Shown piece by piece: positions 44,574 to 52,392 of a stretch of 64,000 bases of DNA. The stretch's first letter is position 1. Every line of letters starts with the position of its first letter. Under the pieces are notes generated by a model that ran no database searches, was not told the origin of the DNA, and worked only from the letters and a program-made list of their open reading frames with translations. Source of the DNA: Acholeplasmatales bacterium (GTDB taxonomy: Bacteria; Bacillota_I; Bacilli_A; Acholeplasmatales; JAEDCM01); assembly GCA_017961685.1 (NCBI GenBank), contig JAGCWW010000076.1, positions 1 to 64,000 of the forward strand, given 5' to 3'. The position numbers and the translations under genes were made by a program.

Positions 44574-45379
44574 TATTTCTTTTCCACCTTGTTAGCACAA
44601 GTTCCTAAAACATTAACATTTTTAGGAGTATATTCATCTTTAATACCAAGTTCTTTTTTAACCCAGTCGTATCCTTCCTTATCAATCTTTTCGATTAATT
44701 CAGGGCCACCTGTTTTAACAATTTTTCCCTTAATTAAAATATGAACATAATCTGGTTTAATATAGTCAAGTAATCTTTGGTAGTGTGTAATCAATAAGCA
44801 TCCAAAGTTTTCATTAACCATAGCACTAACATTTTCACCAACAATTTTTAAAGCGTCAACATCTAGCCCTGAATCTATTTCATCTAAAATAGCAAAGTTA
44901 GGCTTAAGCATTTTCATTTGAAGGATTTCGTTTTTCTTCTTTTCTCCACCAGAAAAACCCTCATTTAAATATCTATGAGGTACATCACTTGCCATTTTAA
45001 GATCTTTAATAGATGCATCATATTCTTTGATGAACTTATATAATGGCATATTTTCTTTATGCTTTAAAGCCGCTCTAATAAAATCAGAGTTAGTTACTCC
45101 TGGTATTTCAGCAGGATATTGCATAGCTATAAATAGACCCTTTCTTGCTCTTTCATCTACTTCTAGATTTGTGATATTTTCTCCATCAAGGAAAATATCT
45201 CCTTCAGTAATAGTGTATCTAGGATTACCCATAATAGCACTTGATAAAGTAGTCTTACCAGCACCGTTAGGTCCCATAATAGCATGTACTTCTCCTGTAT
45301 TAATTTTTAAATCAATTCCTTTTAGAATTTCTAAATCTTCAACCTTTGCATGAAGGTTCTTAATCTCTAAAGTTTTCAA
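44573..45379 (-). CDS. sufC: SufC ATPase
   Basis: About 268 residues. MKTLEIKNLHAKVEDLEILKG, Walker A MGPNGAGKTTL, signature LNEGFSGGEKKKNEI, Walker B FAILDEIDSGLD and the His in CLLITHYQRLLDYI. It is the ATPase of the SufBCD scaffold and first gene of the operon. The start is probably the TTG at 45379, 8 bp after GGAG and matching the family start; the GTG three codons upstream abuts GGAG too closely. The promoter and palindromes lie at 45403-45457. Confidence 0.95.
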   Translation of the reverse strand: MKTLEIKNLHAKVEDLEILKGIDLKINTGEVHAIMGPNGAGKTTLSSAIMGNPRYTITEGDIFLDGENITNLEVDERARKGLFIAMQYPAEIPGVTNSDFIRAALKHKENMPLYKFIKEYDASIKDLKMASDVPHRYLNEGFSGGEKKKNEILQMKMLKPNFAILDEIDSGLDVDALKIVGENVSAMVNENFGCLLITHYQRLLDYIKPDYVHILIKGKIVKTGGPELIEKIDKEGYDWVKKELGIKDEYTPKNVNVLGTCANKVEKK

Positions 45380-45402
45380 TTTTACCACTCCACTTCCACA
45401 TA

Positions 45403-45457
45403 ATTATAAAATAACTATATATTATTTTCAAATAATATGATAATTATTTTTTATCAT
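45403..45457 (-). promoter_or_regulatory. suf operon promoter with two inverted repeats
   Basis: TTGAAA (45426-45431) and TATAAT (45403-45408) lie 17 bp apart on the minus strand. ATTATTT-TC-AAATAAT (45421-45436) covers the -35 box. ATGATAA-N7-TTATCAT (45437-45457) lies upstream and looks like a site for a metal- or redox-responsive regulator. No such regulator gene is adjacent apart from the TetR protein at 45487. Confidence 0.6.
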
Positions 45458-45470
45458 GTTTTTAGATAAA

Positions 45471-45497
45471 ATAAAAAATGGCTAATTTATGCCATTT
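45471..45497 (-). terminator. Terminator of the TetR gene
   Basis: AAATGGC-ATAAATTA-GCCATTT followed by TTTATTTTATC on the minus strand; the last codons of the gene lie inside it. Confidence 0.7.
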
Positions 45498-46020
45498 TTA
45501 CTTGTAATACTTTTTCTAACATGAAGTTTGTCATTTCATCAATTGATTCAACTGAACCATTTTGAATCCATGCTATACATACATTATAGAATGCTGTAAT
45601 TTTAGCTACATGTTCATACATTGTAAGGCTTGATACTTTCCATGTATGTGAAGGAATTAATTTATTCTTTTCAGCTACCTTAAAGAATATAACTCTTAAA
45701 TTACTTGATAAAATATCTGTGAAATTTTCTTTCTTTTCATATATTTTAGTTAGAACAGAATGTACTTCTTTATACCATGCATTATAATCATTATTAGCAA
45801 GTAGCGGTATGATTTGTTCATTAAAATTAATTGTGTATTGTTCAGCAATGTAATCTAATACATCTTCAATAGAATTAAAATGTCTATAGAAAGATGCTCT
45901 AGCAACATTTGCTTTATCAGTTAATTCTAATATTTTAATTTCTGCATAATTCTTTTTACCAAGTAAATCTAATAATGTATCACTTATTCTATCTTTTGCG
46001 GATTTAGTTTTTCTAGCCAT
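45487..46020 (-). CDS. TetR-family regulator
   Basis: 177 residues. The HTH spans about 8-55 (DRISDTLLDLLGKKNYAEIK, KANVARASFYRHFNSIEDVL). The C-terminal domain is helical with FTDILSSNLRVIFFKVAEKN and a trailing SVESIDEMTNFMLEKVL, as in TetR proteins of the DhaS type. Its target is not clear: the gene before it in reading direction is an operon of acyltransferases and glycosyltransferases, the one after is suf. GGAGG precedes the ATG. No clear dyad was found at its own promoter. Confidence 0.85.
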   Translation of the reverse strand: MARKTKSAKDRISDTLLDLLGKKNYAEIKILELTDKANVARASFYRHFNSIEDVLDYIAEQYTINFNEQIIPLLANNDYNAWYKEVHSVLTKIYEKKENFTDILSSNLRVIFFKVAEKNKLIPSHTWKVSSLTMYEHVAKITAFYNVCIAWIQNGSVESIDEMTNFMLEKVLQVKMA

Positions 46021-46088
46021 AATAAAACCTCCAACTTATTAATTCTATACAAATTGTATCATTTTTTATGACTAAATGCAATAATATT

Positions 46089-46835
46089 TTACATTAAATC
46101 ATATTTTGTCTCATAAGTTGCTTCATAAAGTTTAATTAATTCATCCATTACCCTATTTTTCAAGTCTTCTTTTTGAGTGTTTGAATCTAAATCTTTGTTT
46201 CTATAAATAGGTTTTAAGATGTTTAATGTAAAGTGATTCTTTTCATCAAATGTAATAAATAATGGGACAATAGGTTTATCATATTTAACCGCATAATGAT
46301 AAGCACCTACCTTATGTGGTCTAGGTTTTTTATACATTGGCCACATAGATCCTTCTGGATAAATTAAAATTGATGTTTTATGTTCTAAATAATATTTAAC
46401 AGCTTCATTGAATTTTTTCATTCCACCATAATTATCACTTAGAGGCATCATGCCACCGCTACGCATCCAATTACCAAAGCGTCCCTTTTGGTTATTAAAT
46501 GGAGCCGCAATTATTCTTAATTTTTTTCTTAAGCTACGTCTAATAACTAAACAATCAAAGATATCTACATGGTTAGATGTAAATATGGCGTTTTTAATTC
46601 CCTTTAGATTTTTCTTACCCTTAACCTTAATTCCATACTTATGCTTTAAGTGATAGCTATAAGGTTTTATAACAAATAGGTTATTGAAAAAATCGCCTAG
46701 TTTAGTCTTTATCCCTTTTCTTAAGTAATTGTATGTTTCATCTACAACATAACAATTACTCATATCAGGATCATTAATATGTGCATCAAATGTTTTATTT
46801 AATTCACACTCTTTTATTTTCTCTTCTATAGTCAT
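46089..46835 (-). CDS. PlsC-like acyltransferase
   Basis: 248 residues with no clear membrane helix. The catalytic SNHVDIFDCLVI has the N-H-x4-D motif; LIYPEGSMWPMYKKPRPHK matches the second acyltransferase motif, and the segment RFGNWMRSGGMMPLS is the glycerol-phosphate-binding region. It should transfer an acyl chain to a glycerolipid or sugar-lipid. It is last in an operon with a second PlsC-like protein and two glycosyltransferases, so a glycolipid acceptor is likely. Its start lies 1 bp past the GT2 stop. Confidence 0.82.
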   Translation of the reverse strand: MTIEEKIKECELNKTFDAHINDPDMSNCYVVDETYNYLRKGIKTKLGDFFNNLFVIKPYSYHLKHKYGIKVKGKKNLKGIKNAIFTSNHVDIFDCLVIRRSLRKKLRIIAAPFNNQKGRFGNWMRSGGMMPLSDNYGGMKKFNEAVKYYLEHKTSILIYPEGSMWPMYKKPRPHKVGAYHYAVKYDKPIVPLFITFDEKNHFTLNILKPIYRNKDLDSNTQKEDLKNRVMDELIKLYEATYETKYDLM

Positions 46836-46836
46836 T

Positions 46837-48075
46837 TTATCCCTCGAATTTTACTCTATCAATTACTTCCCATTTATTAGATGTTAAGCCTAAATATACC
46901 TTTAAACAAATTCTAATATAGCCCATGTAGAATATTGGGTGAATGAATAATAGTAATATTTTTTCATACCAAGGTCTTTTTATATGACCTACCATTAATA
47001 TAAATAATGTTAGTATAAAAAATGATACATAAATAATACCCATAGATATTAAACCTAACATAAAGCATTCAGTCCATAGACTACTTCCTGCGAAGAATAA
47101 TACTCCACCAATAATCATATTTAATACAAAATATAATAAGCAAGCACCTATAAATAAGAAGCAAGGTGATAAAGCAGTAACAAAATATCTATTTTTATCA
47201 CTAGCTTCTTTTAATCTATCATTATAAATTCTCTTACTATTAATTACGCCGTCCATCCATCTAGTTCTTCTTTTATTAGTTACTTTTAAACTAGTAGATT
47301 CTTCTAAGTAGATTATCGCATGTTCATAATAGAATGTAGAGTAACCTTTAATAGCCGCATCATTCATAAATTCGATATCTTCTGTTAGAGTCTTATTATA
47401 AGGCCAACCATTAAGTTCTTTTATAACATCCATTCTAATCATTATACCTGTACCAATAAGCATATTAGTTATGCCTTTAGCACTTTTATATTTATTGCCT
47501 AAATCATCAATAATTGTCCAGATTAAGCCATTACAGCTACTCCATAAGGAATTAGCATTTTTATTTTTCATATAGAAGTTTTTAACTCTCTTTTTTACTT
47601 GGATAATTTGTTTACCAGTAGATAGGGCATTGTTTAATTCTTCCATACATTTATTATCCATATAGCAATCCGCATCAATTATAAAGCATGCATCATAGAT
47701 ATTCTTTTTCATTGCTTCTTTTAATGCATAATCAAGAGCATCTGATTTTTTTGTTTGATTTTCTAAAACTAAAGTATAAGCATTTATATCTTTAGCCATA
47801 TTTATTGTTTCATCTTTTGGATCTTTAACAATAACATAAACATCAAAGTTTTTATAAGTTTGTTCCTTAATAGAATCAAACAAATTTCCTATAACCATTG
47901 ATTCATTCCTTGCAGGAATAATAATGGCTATTTTATTATCCTTATTTTTAGTTAAATGCTTTTGTTTTTTAAATCCATAAAACCAAGCTCTTAATCTTGG
48001 AATATATGCAATTATACAAAATGCAATAAATACTATAAATAAATAAAATCCATATCTAATTAAATCTTCTAGCAT
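46837..48075 (-). CDS. Processive-type GT2 glycosyltransferase, membrane-bound
   Basis: 412 residues. One N-terminal helix (about 8-26), a GT-A domain with IAIIIPARNESMVIGNLFDS, the metal-binding CFIIDADCYMDN, the acceptor motif TLTEDIEFMNDAAIKG and the R-x-x-R-W variant RRTRWMDG, then four or five helices. This is the hyaluronan/cellulose synthase-like layout, acting on a nucleotide sugar at the membrane. Its ATG overlaps the stop of the GT8 gene. It likely extends a glycolipid or surface glycan with the neighbouring enzymes. Confidence 0.88.
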   Translation of the reverse strand: MLEDLIRYGFYLFIVFIAFCIIAYIPRLRAWFYGFKKQKHLTKNKDNKIAIIIPARNESMVIGNLFDSIKEQTYKNFDVYVIVKDPKDETINMAKDINAYTLVLENQTKKSDALDYALKEAMKKNIYDACFIIDADCYMDNKCMEELNNALSTGKQIIQVKKRVKNFYMKNKNANSLWSSCNGLIWTIIDDLGNKYKSAKGITNMLIGTGIMIRMDVIKELNGWPYNKTLTEDIEFMNDAAIKGYSTFYYEHAIIYLEESTSLKVTNKRRTRWMDGVINSKRIYNDRLKEASDKNRYFVTALSPCFLFIGACLLYFVLNMIIGGVLFFAGSSLWTECFMLGLISMGIIYVSFFILTLFILMVGHIKRPWYEKILLLFIHPIFYMGYIRICLKVYLGLTSNKWEVIDRVKFEG

Positions 48076-48872
48076 AATTCATCACCCGTAATTTCTTTAT
48101 ATTTTTCATATAGTTCATCATACATATTAATTTTTAATTTCTTATGTACATTAACTACATCCCACTGTTTAACATTTATTGTGTGATAAAATGGTAAGAA
48201 TCTTATCGATTTACAAAAATGTTTTATGACAGTATTTTTCTTTATATTTCCTTGATTGTTATAAATTGATGGAACTTTAAGATAAAATTGTTTTAATTTG
48301 TTTAAAGCACTTTGATCTGGAAAGGCCATCTTTTTATTTTTAACCATTTCCCTTGTGTTTTTAAATAACTTTGTTTCTCTTATTTTATTTAAATTAAGAA
48401 GTAAAACACCTGAATTGATATAATTAAGTCCAATAAACCATCTACCTAATCTATCAACAACACCAGCGAATTCATAATTTGTTATATCTAAATGGTAAAA
48501 TTCGCTTATATCTTTATTAATCATTGTGTCACAATCTAAATATAATATCTTTTCTGGTAAATCTAATAAATCAGAAAATAATCTTAATAAACAATATGGA
48601 GTATAGAAATTATTTAAATTCTTTGAATCTTTCATTTCGTTATTAAAGATTTCAGTTACATCTATTAAATATACTTCATTTTTTTCATCTTTTTCTTTAA
48701 CTACTTTTCTTAAAGTATTAAGCATATCATCACTTATTCTTTTAAAACCATCAATTTCCATTGTGATTAAATAAATACTCACATTTTCTTTTGTGTTTTT
48801 TAAAATGGATAAAGTAGATAGTAATACACCTTTAAAAACGAAATCATTACCTGTATACATTATGTTAATCAT
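48069..48872 (-). CDS. GT8-family glycosyltransferase, LgtC-like
   Basis: 267 residues from the ATG used here. MINIMYTGNDFVFKG starts the nucleotide-sugar fold, ILYLDCDTMINKDISEFYHL has the D-x-D metal motif, and HFCKSIRFLPF near the end is the second metal-site His motif. Family members add galactose or glucose to lipid or LPS acceptors. The frame extends 20 codons upstream into the PlsC-like gene, but the family start and a start overlapping the PlsC stop (ATGATTAA) favour this ATG. It is the second gene of the glycolipid operon. Confidence 0.87.
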   Translation of the reverse strand: MINIMYTGNDFVFKGVLLSTLSILKNTKENVSIYLITMEIDGFKRISDDMLNTLRKVVKEKDEKNEVYLIDVTEIFNNEMKDSKNLNNFYTPYCLLRLFSDLLDLPEKILYLDCDTMINKDISEFYHLDITNYEFAGVVDRLGRWFIGLNYINSGVLLLNLNKIRETKLFKNTREMVKNKKMAFPDQSALNKLKQFYLKVPSIYNNQGNIKKNTVIKHFCKSIRFLPFYHTINVKQWDVVNVHKKLKINMYDELYEKYKEITGDELC

Positions 48873-49638
48873 TTTTAACATCAACCTTGTAATATTTAAA
48901 ATATTCGTATGTTGAATTCTTACTTCTTTCAACCATACAATTATAAATTCTATTTCTTAACTCCTCTTCAGCTTGTTTACCTTTTAAGTTCTTATCAAAG
49001 TAAAAAGGTCCATCAACATAAACAGTCATTTTAGGTTTATTTGAGAATCTTCTTTTTTGATAAGTTGTTGTAAAGCAGTAAGCTGGTTTATCAAGTTTTA
49101 TAGGATATCTAAATGATGTAGACTTAAATGGTCTAATCTTTGTATAGTATGGCCATATATGAGCCTCAGGATATATAACAATTGGATGATGGTGTTTAAC
49201 TCTTCTTTCTATGGCATTCATAAAATTTTTTAAACCTGAAATTTTTGAAGGCACAGGAAGGGAACCACTCATCTTCACAAACCATGCGACCCCCCTTAGG
49301 GATACTGCATCAGGATTAACTATGATGAAAGATTTTCTTGGAAACCCAATTAAATTTGGAACATATGCATCCATAGGCATCATTGTGTGATTTCCATATA
49401 TGAAATATCTCCCCTTAGCTTTTTTGACAATTCTTTTGTTTTTGATTTTGATATGTGCAATCTTACAATGCACGAAAGCTATCGTTGTCATGATGATACG
49501 ATAAACAACAAATTCCAAAATCATAAACAATATATTGTGGTTTATGTAATTGTAGTTATCTTCGATCTCCCTTTGGTTCTTGATATAGGCAAACGCAAAG
49601 TCATCGTTTAGTTCATCCGAATAAAAGAATGTCTTCAT
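48865..49638 (-). CDS. PlsC-like acyltransferase with membrane helix
   Basis: 257 residues. A hydrophobic segment lies at about 35-55 (NILFMILEFVVYRIIMTTIA). GNHTMMPMDAYVP is the N-H-x4-D motif and IVIYPEAHIWPYYTKIRPFK the second motif, with E in place of G-S. The similarity in order to the PlsC-like protein at 46089 suggests paralogues. It heads a four-gene operon of PlsC/GT8/GT2/PlsC. The ATG follows GGTGGTGAGTTGT; upstream GTG codons lie inside that ribosome site. Acceptor unknown. Confidence 0.8.
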   Translation of the reverse strand: MKTFFYSDELNDDFAFAYIKNQREIEDNYNYINHNILFMILEFVVYRIIMTTIAFVHCKIAHIKIKNKRIVKKAKGRYFIYGNHTMMPMDAYVPNLIGFPRKSFIIVNPDAVSLRGVAWFVKMSGSLPVPSKISGLKNFMNAIERRVKHHHPIVIYPEAHIWPYYTKIRPFKSTSFRYPIKLDKPAYCFTTTYQKRRFSNKPKMTVYVDGPFYFDKNLKGKQAEEELRNRIYNCMVERSKNSTYEYFKYYKVDVKND

Positions 49639-49724
49639 ACAACTCACCACCTATATTCTAGTTTATATATATAAAAAAACAAGAAAAAATAACTTAAATC
49701 TTCTATAATCATTGTTCTCTACCA

Positions 49725-49784
49725 GTAGAATTTTATTCTACTATAAGTAGAACACTTGATTTTAAGCCATTATTTTGCTATAAT
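49725..49784 (+). promoter_or_regulatory. Promoter and operator of the XRE-membrane gene
   Basis: GTAGAAT-TTT-ATTCTAC (49725-49741) is a perfect inverted repeat with a third half-site GTAGAA at 49747-49752. TTGATT (49756-49761) and TATAAT (49779-49784) lie 17 bp apart. The ATG is only 8 bp beyond the -10 box, so the transcript is leaderless or nearly so. The divergent PlsC operon start lies on the other side of the operator. Confidence 0.72.
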
Positions 49785-49792
49785 TTGCGTGT

Positions 49793-50440
49793 ATGAAAGA
49801 TGTTAGACAAATAATTGCCGAAAACTTAACTGAACTAAGAAAAGTTAATAAATTAACACAGTTAGAACTAGCAGAAAAACTCAATTATTCAGATAAAGCC
49901 ATTTCAAAATGGGAAAGAGGCGAGTCATTACCTGATGTTGAAATACTTTGTCAAATTGCTGAATTGTATGGTGTATCTCTTGATTATCTTGTCACAAAAG
50001 ATCATGAAGAAGCTACACTTGAGTATAAAATTAGTAAAGAAAGGGCTAATATAAACAAGACCATAATAACATGGCTATCTGTTTTTTCAGCTGTATTATT
50101 AGTTGTATTAAGCTATGTCTTAGTCTATACCATAACTGGATATAATTTATGGATTCTATTTGTTTGGATGGTTCCTCTAAGCTCAACAATACTATTAATA
50201 TTTAATTGTATTTGGGGTAAGAGAAAATATAGATATATTATTTTATCTGTTTTAATGTGGTCAATGATTACAAGCTTTGCCCTACAGTTTATGAAGTATA
50301 ATATATGGTTAATATATTGCCTTGGAGCACCAGGTCAAGTAATAATTCTTTTAATATCTAGATTAGGTTATTTAAAGAGAAAAGGTCATCAATCAATCGA
50401 AAAGAAAGAGGAAGAAAATGAAAAAGATTCGGAAGAATAA
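49793..50440 (+). CDS. XRE-family regulator with C-terminal membrane domain
   Basis: 215 residues. Residues 1-65 form a Cro/CI HTH (LRKVNKLTQLELAEKLNYSD, KAISKWERGESLPDVEILCQ). A linker leads to four membrane helices (about 92-112, 118-138, 145-162, 168-185) and an acidic tail. Such proteins couple a membrane signal to DNA binding. No Shine-Dalgarno sequence precedes the ATG, in keeping with a leaderless mRNA. The operator lies directly upstream. It may control the divergent glycolipid operon as well as itself, which is inference. Confidence 0.88.
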   Translation: MKDVRQIIAENLTELRKVNKLTQLELAEKLNYSDKAISKWERGESLPDVEILCQIAELYGVSLDYLVTKDHEEATLEYKISKERANINKTIITWLSVFSAVLLVVLSYVLVYTITGYNLWILFVWMVPLSSTILLIFNCIWGKRKYRYIILSVLMWSMITSFALQFMKYNIWLIYCLGAPGQVIILLISRLGYLKRKGHQSIEKKEEENEKDSEE

Positions 50441-50456
50441 TCCGAATCTTTTTTTA
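50424..50456 (+). terminator. Terminator of the XRE-membrane gene
   Basis: AAGATTCGGA-AGAATAA-TCCGAATCTT followed by TTTTTA, with the stop codon in the loop. Confidence 0.85.
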
Positions 50457-50505
50457 TAGCCTATGGCAAGCTATTCATTAAATCACGCTAAAGAGTGAAT
50501 TATAA

Positions 50506-50532
50506 CAAAAAAACTCACCCCAAAGGATGAGT
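50506..50532 (-). terminator. Terminator of the ABC exporter operon
   Basis: AACTCA-T-CC-TTTG-GG-G-TGAGTT followed by TTTTTTGTTATA on the minus strand. Confidence 0.75.
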
Positions 50533-50547
50533 TCTTATAATTATAAA

Positions 50548-52392
50548 TTAATCTTCAAATTGTGAATAATATAGGTCAGCATAGAAGCCTTTCTTAGCTA
50601 AAAGCTCTTCATGGCGTCCTTGTTCAACGATATTACCATTGTTCATAACAAGGATTAAATCAGCATCTTTAATAGTTTGAAGTCTATGAGCTATTACAAA
50701 GCTTGTTCTACCTTTAGTAAGCTTATCCATAGCTTTTTGGATTAAGATTTCTGTACGAGTATCAATGTTTGAAGTTGCTTCATCTAGAATAATCATAGGA
50801 GCATTTTCAATCATTGCTCTAGCAATAGTGAATAATTGCTTTTGTCCTTGAGAAATTGTTGTTGATTCATCTAATACAGTATCAAAACCTTTAGACATTG
50901 TTGAAATGTAGTGATAGATATGAGCTTCAGTTGCTTTTTCAACTAATTCTTCTTCACTTACTTCATCATCTCTACCGAAGCATAAGTTATCTCTAACGCT
51001 ACCTTCAAATAACCAAGTTTCTTGAAGCACCATTGAGAATACTTTATGTAATTCACTTCTCTTGATTGATTGAATATCAATTCCATCAATATAAATCTTA
51101 CCACTATTGATTTCATAGAATCTCATTAGTAAATTTACTAGAGTTGTTTTACCTGCACCTGTAGGACCTACAATAGCTATTTTACTACCTGCTTTAATAT
51201 CTGCATTAAAGTCATTAATGATAATCTTATCAGGGTTATAACCAAATGTTACATGTTCAAATCTTATATCACCTTTAACATTGTCTAAAGTCATAGTCTT
51301 ATTAGATTCATCTTCCATTTCAGCTTCACCTAATAACTCAAAGATTCTTTCAGCAGCTGCACCAGCCATTAATAATTGACCTGCAACTTGTCCAATTCTT
51401 GAGAATTGGTTATTAAACATTCTTGAATAAATTACAAATAGAATGATTACTGAGAAGTATTCAAATGGATTAGCATAACCCTTAGCAATAACACCACCAA
51501 CGAATAATACTAAGGCATAAACGATATTTGCGACAAATACCATTAATGGCATCATTAAGCCACTTAAGAATTGTGACTTCCAGTTATCTTTATATAAAGC
51601 TTCATTTAAATAGTTAAATTGATTCTTTGTTTTTTCTTCAGCATTAAATGCTTTAACAACAGTTTGTCCGGCATACATTTCTTCAATGTATCCATTAACA
51701 ATGCCAAGCTTCATTTGTTGACCAATGAAGTATTTTCTACTAATCTTCATGATGATCATTAGAATAATCATACTTGTTGGAATAGAGATGAAACATACTA
51801 ATGTTAATCTCCAATCAACGATAAACATCGCTATAGGTAGACCAATAATCATGAATAAACTTTGAATTAAAGTTGTTCCAGATTGTTGGAATGCTTGACA
51901 TAAAGTATCAACATCATTAGTAATTCTACTTAATGTATCACCATATGGATTAGTATCAAAATAAGAAAGTGGTAATTTATGAATCTTATTATTAATATCA
52001 CTTCTTATATTCTTACCCATTTTATCAGTTATTCTTACTACAAAGAATATTTCAGCGAAATATCCAAATACTAAACCAACAAAATAAATAATTATAATGG
52101 AAATACCTAAATTGAAAATAGTTGTATCTATTTCATAATTAAGTATCTTAAATTGTAGTGTTTCTTTAAATTCAGAATCTATACCCATAATGTAGTTAGC
52201 ACCATTAGTCATAACTCCACTAGTTAATTCAGCTGTAAGTCTAGGTGCAAGTATAGATACAAAGACAGATAATAATATACAAATAATTGCTAAAACGAAG
52301 AAAGCTTTAAAAGGTTTTAGAACTCTTGCTAGATTCTTGAAGGCATTTTTGTTGTTTTTAGGTCTTTCACCATTACCCATTCTAGGCGGCAT
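50548..52392 (-). CDS. ABC exporter half-transporter (second subunit)
   Basis: 614 residues: six membrane helices followed by an ATPase domain. Walker A IVGPTGAGKTTL, signature TTISQGQKQLFTIARAMI, Walker B APMIILDEATSNID, switch SFVIAHRLQTI. The signature reads SQGQ rather than SGGQ, so one of the two ATP sites of the heterodimer is probably degenerate or altered. It pairs with the gene just upstream, as in BmrCD/YheHI-type multidrug exporters. Its ATG overlaps the previous stop by 11 bp with GGAGGAG inside it. Confidence 0.92.
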   Translation of the reverse strand: MPPRMGNGERPKNNKNAFKNLARVLKPFKAFFVLAIICILLSVFVSILAPRLTAELTSGVMTNGANYIMGIDSEFKETLQFKILNYEIDTTIFNLGISIIIIYFVGLVFGYFAEIFFVVRITDKMGKNIRSDINNKIHKLPLSYFDTNPYGDTLSRITNDVDTLCQAFQQSGTTLIQSLFMIIGLPIAMFIVDWRLTLVCFISIPTSMIILMIIMKISRKYFIGQQMKLGIVNGYIEEMYAGQTVVKAFNAEEKTKNQFNYLNEALYKDNWKSQFLSGLMMPLMVFVANIVYALVLFVGGVIAKGYANPFEYFSVIILFVIYSRMFNNQFSRIGQVAGQLLMAGAAAERIFELLGEAEMEDESNKTMTLDNVKGDIRFEHVTFGYNPDKIIINDFNADIKAGSKIAIVGPTGAGKTTLVNLLMRFYEINSGKIYIDGIDIQSIKRSELHKVFSMVLQETWLFEGSVRDNLCFGRDDEVSEEELVEKATEAHIYHYISTMSKGFDTVLDESTTISQGQKQLFTIARAMIENAPMIILDEATSNIDTRTEILIQKAMDKLTKGRTSFVIAHRLQTIKDADLILVMNNGNIVEQGRHEELLAKKGFYADLYYSQFED

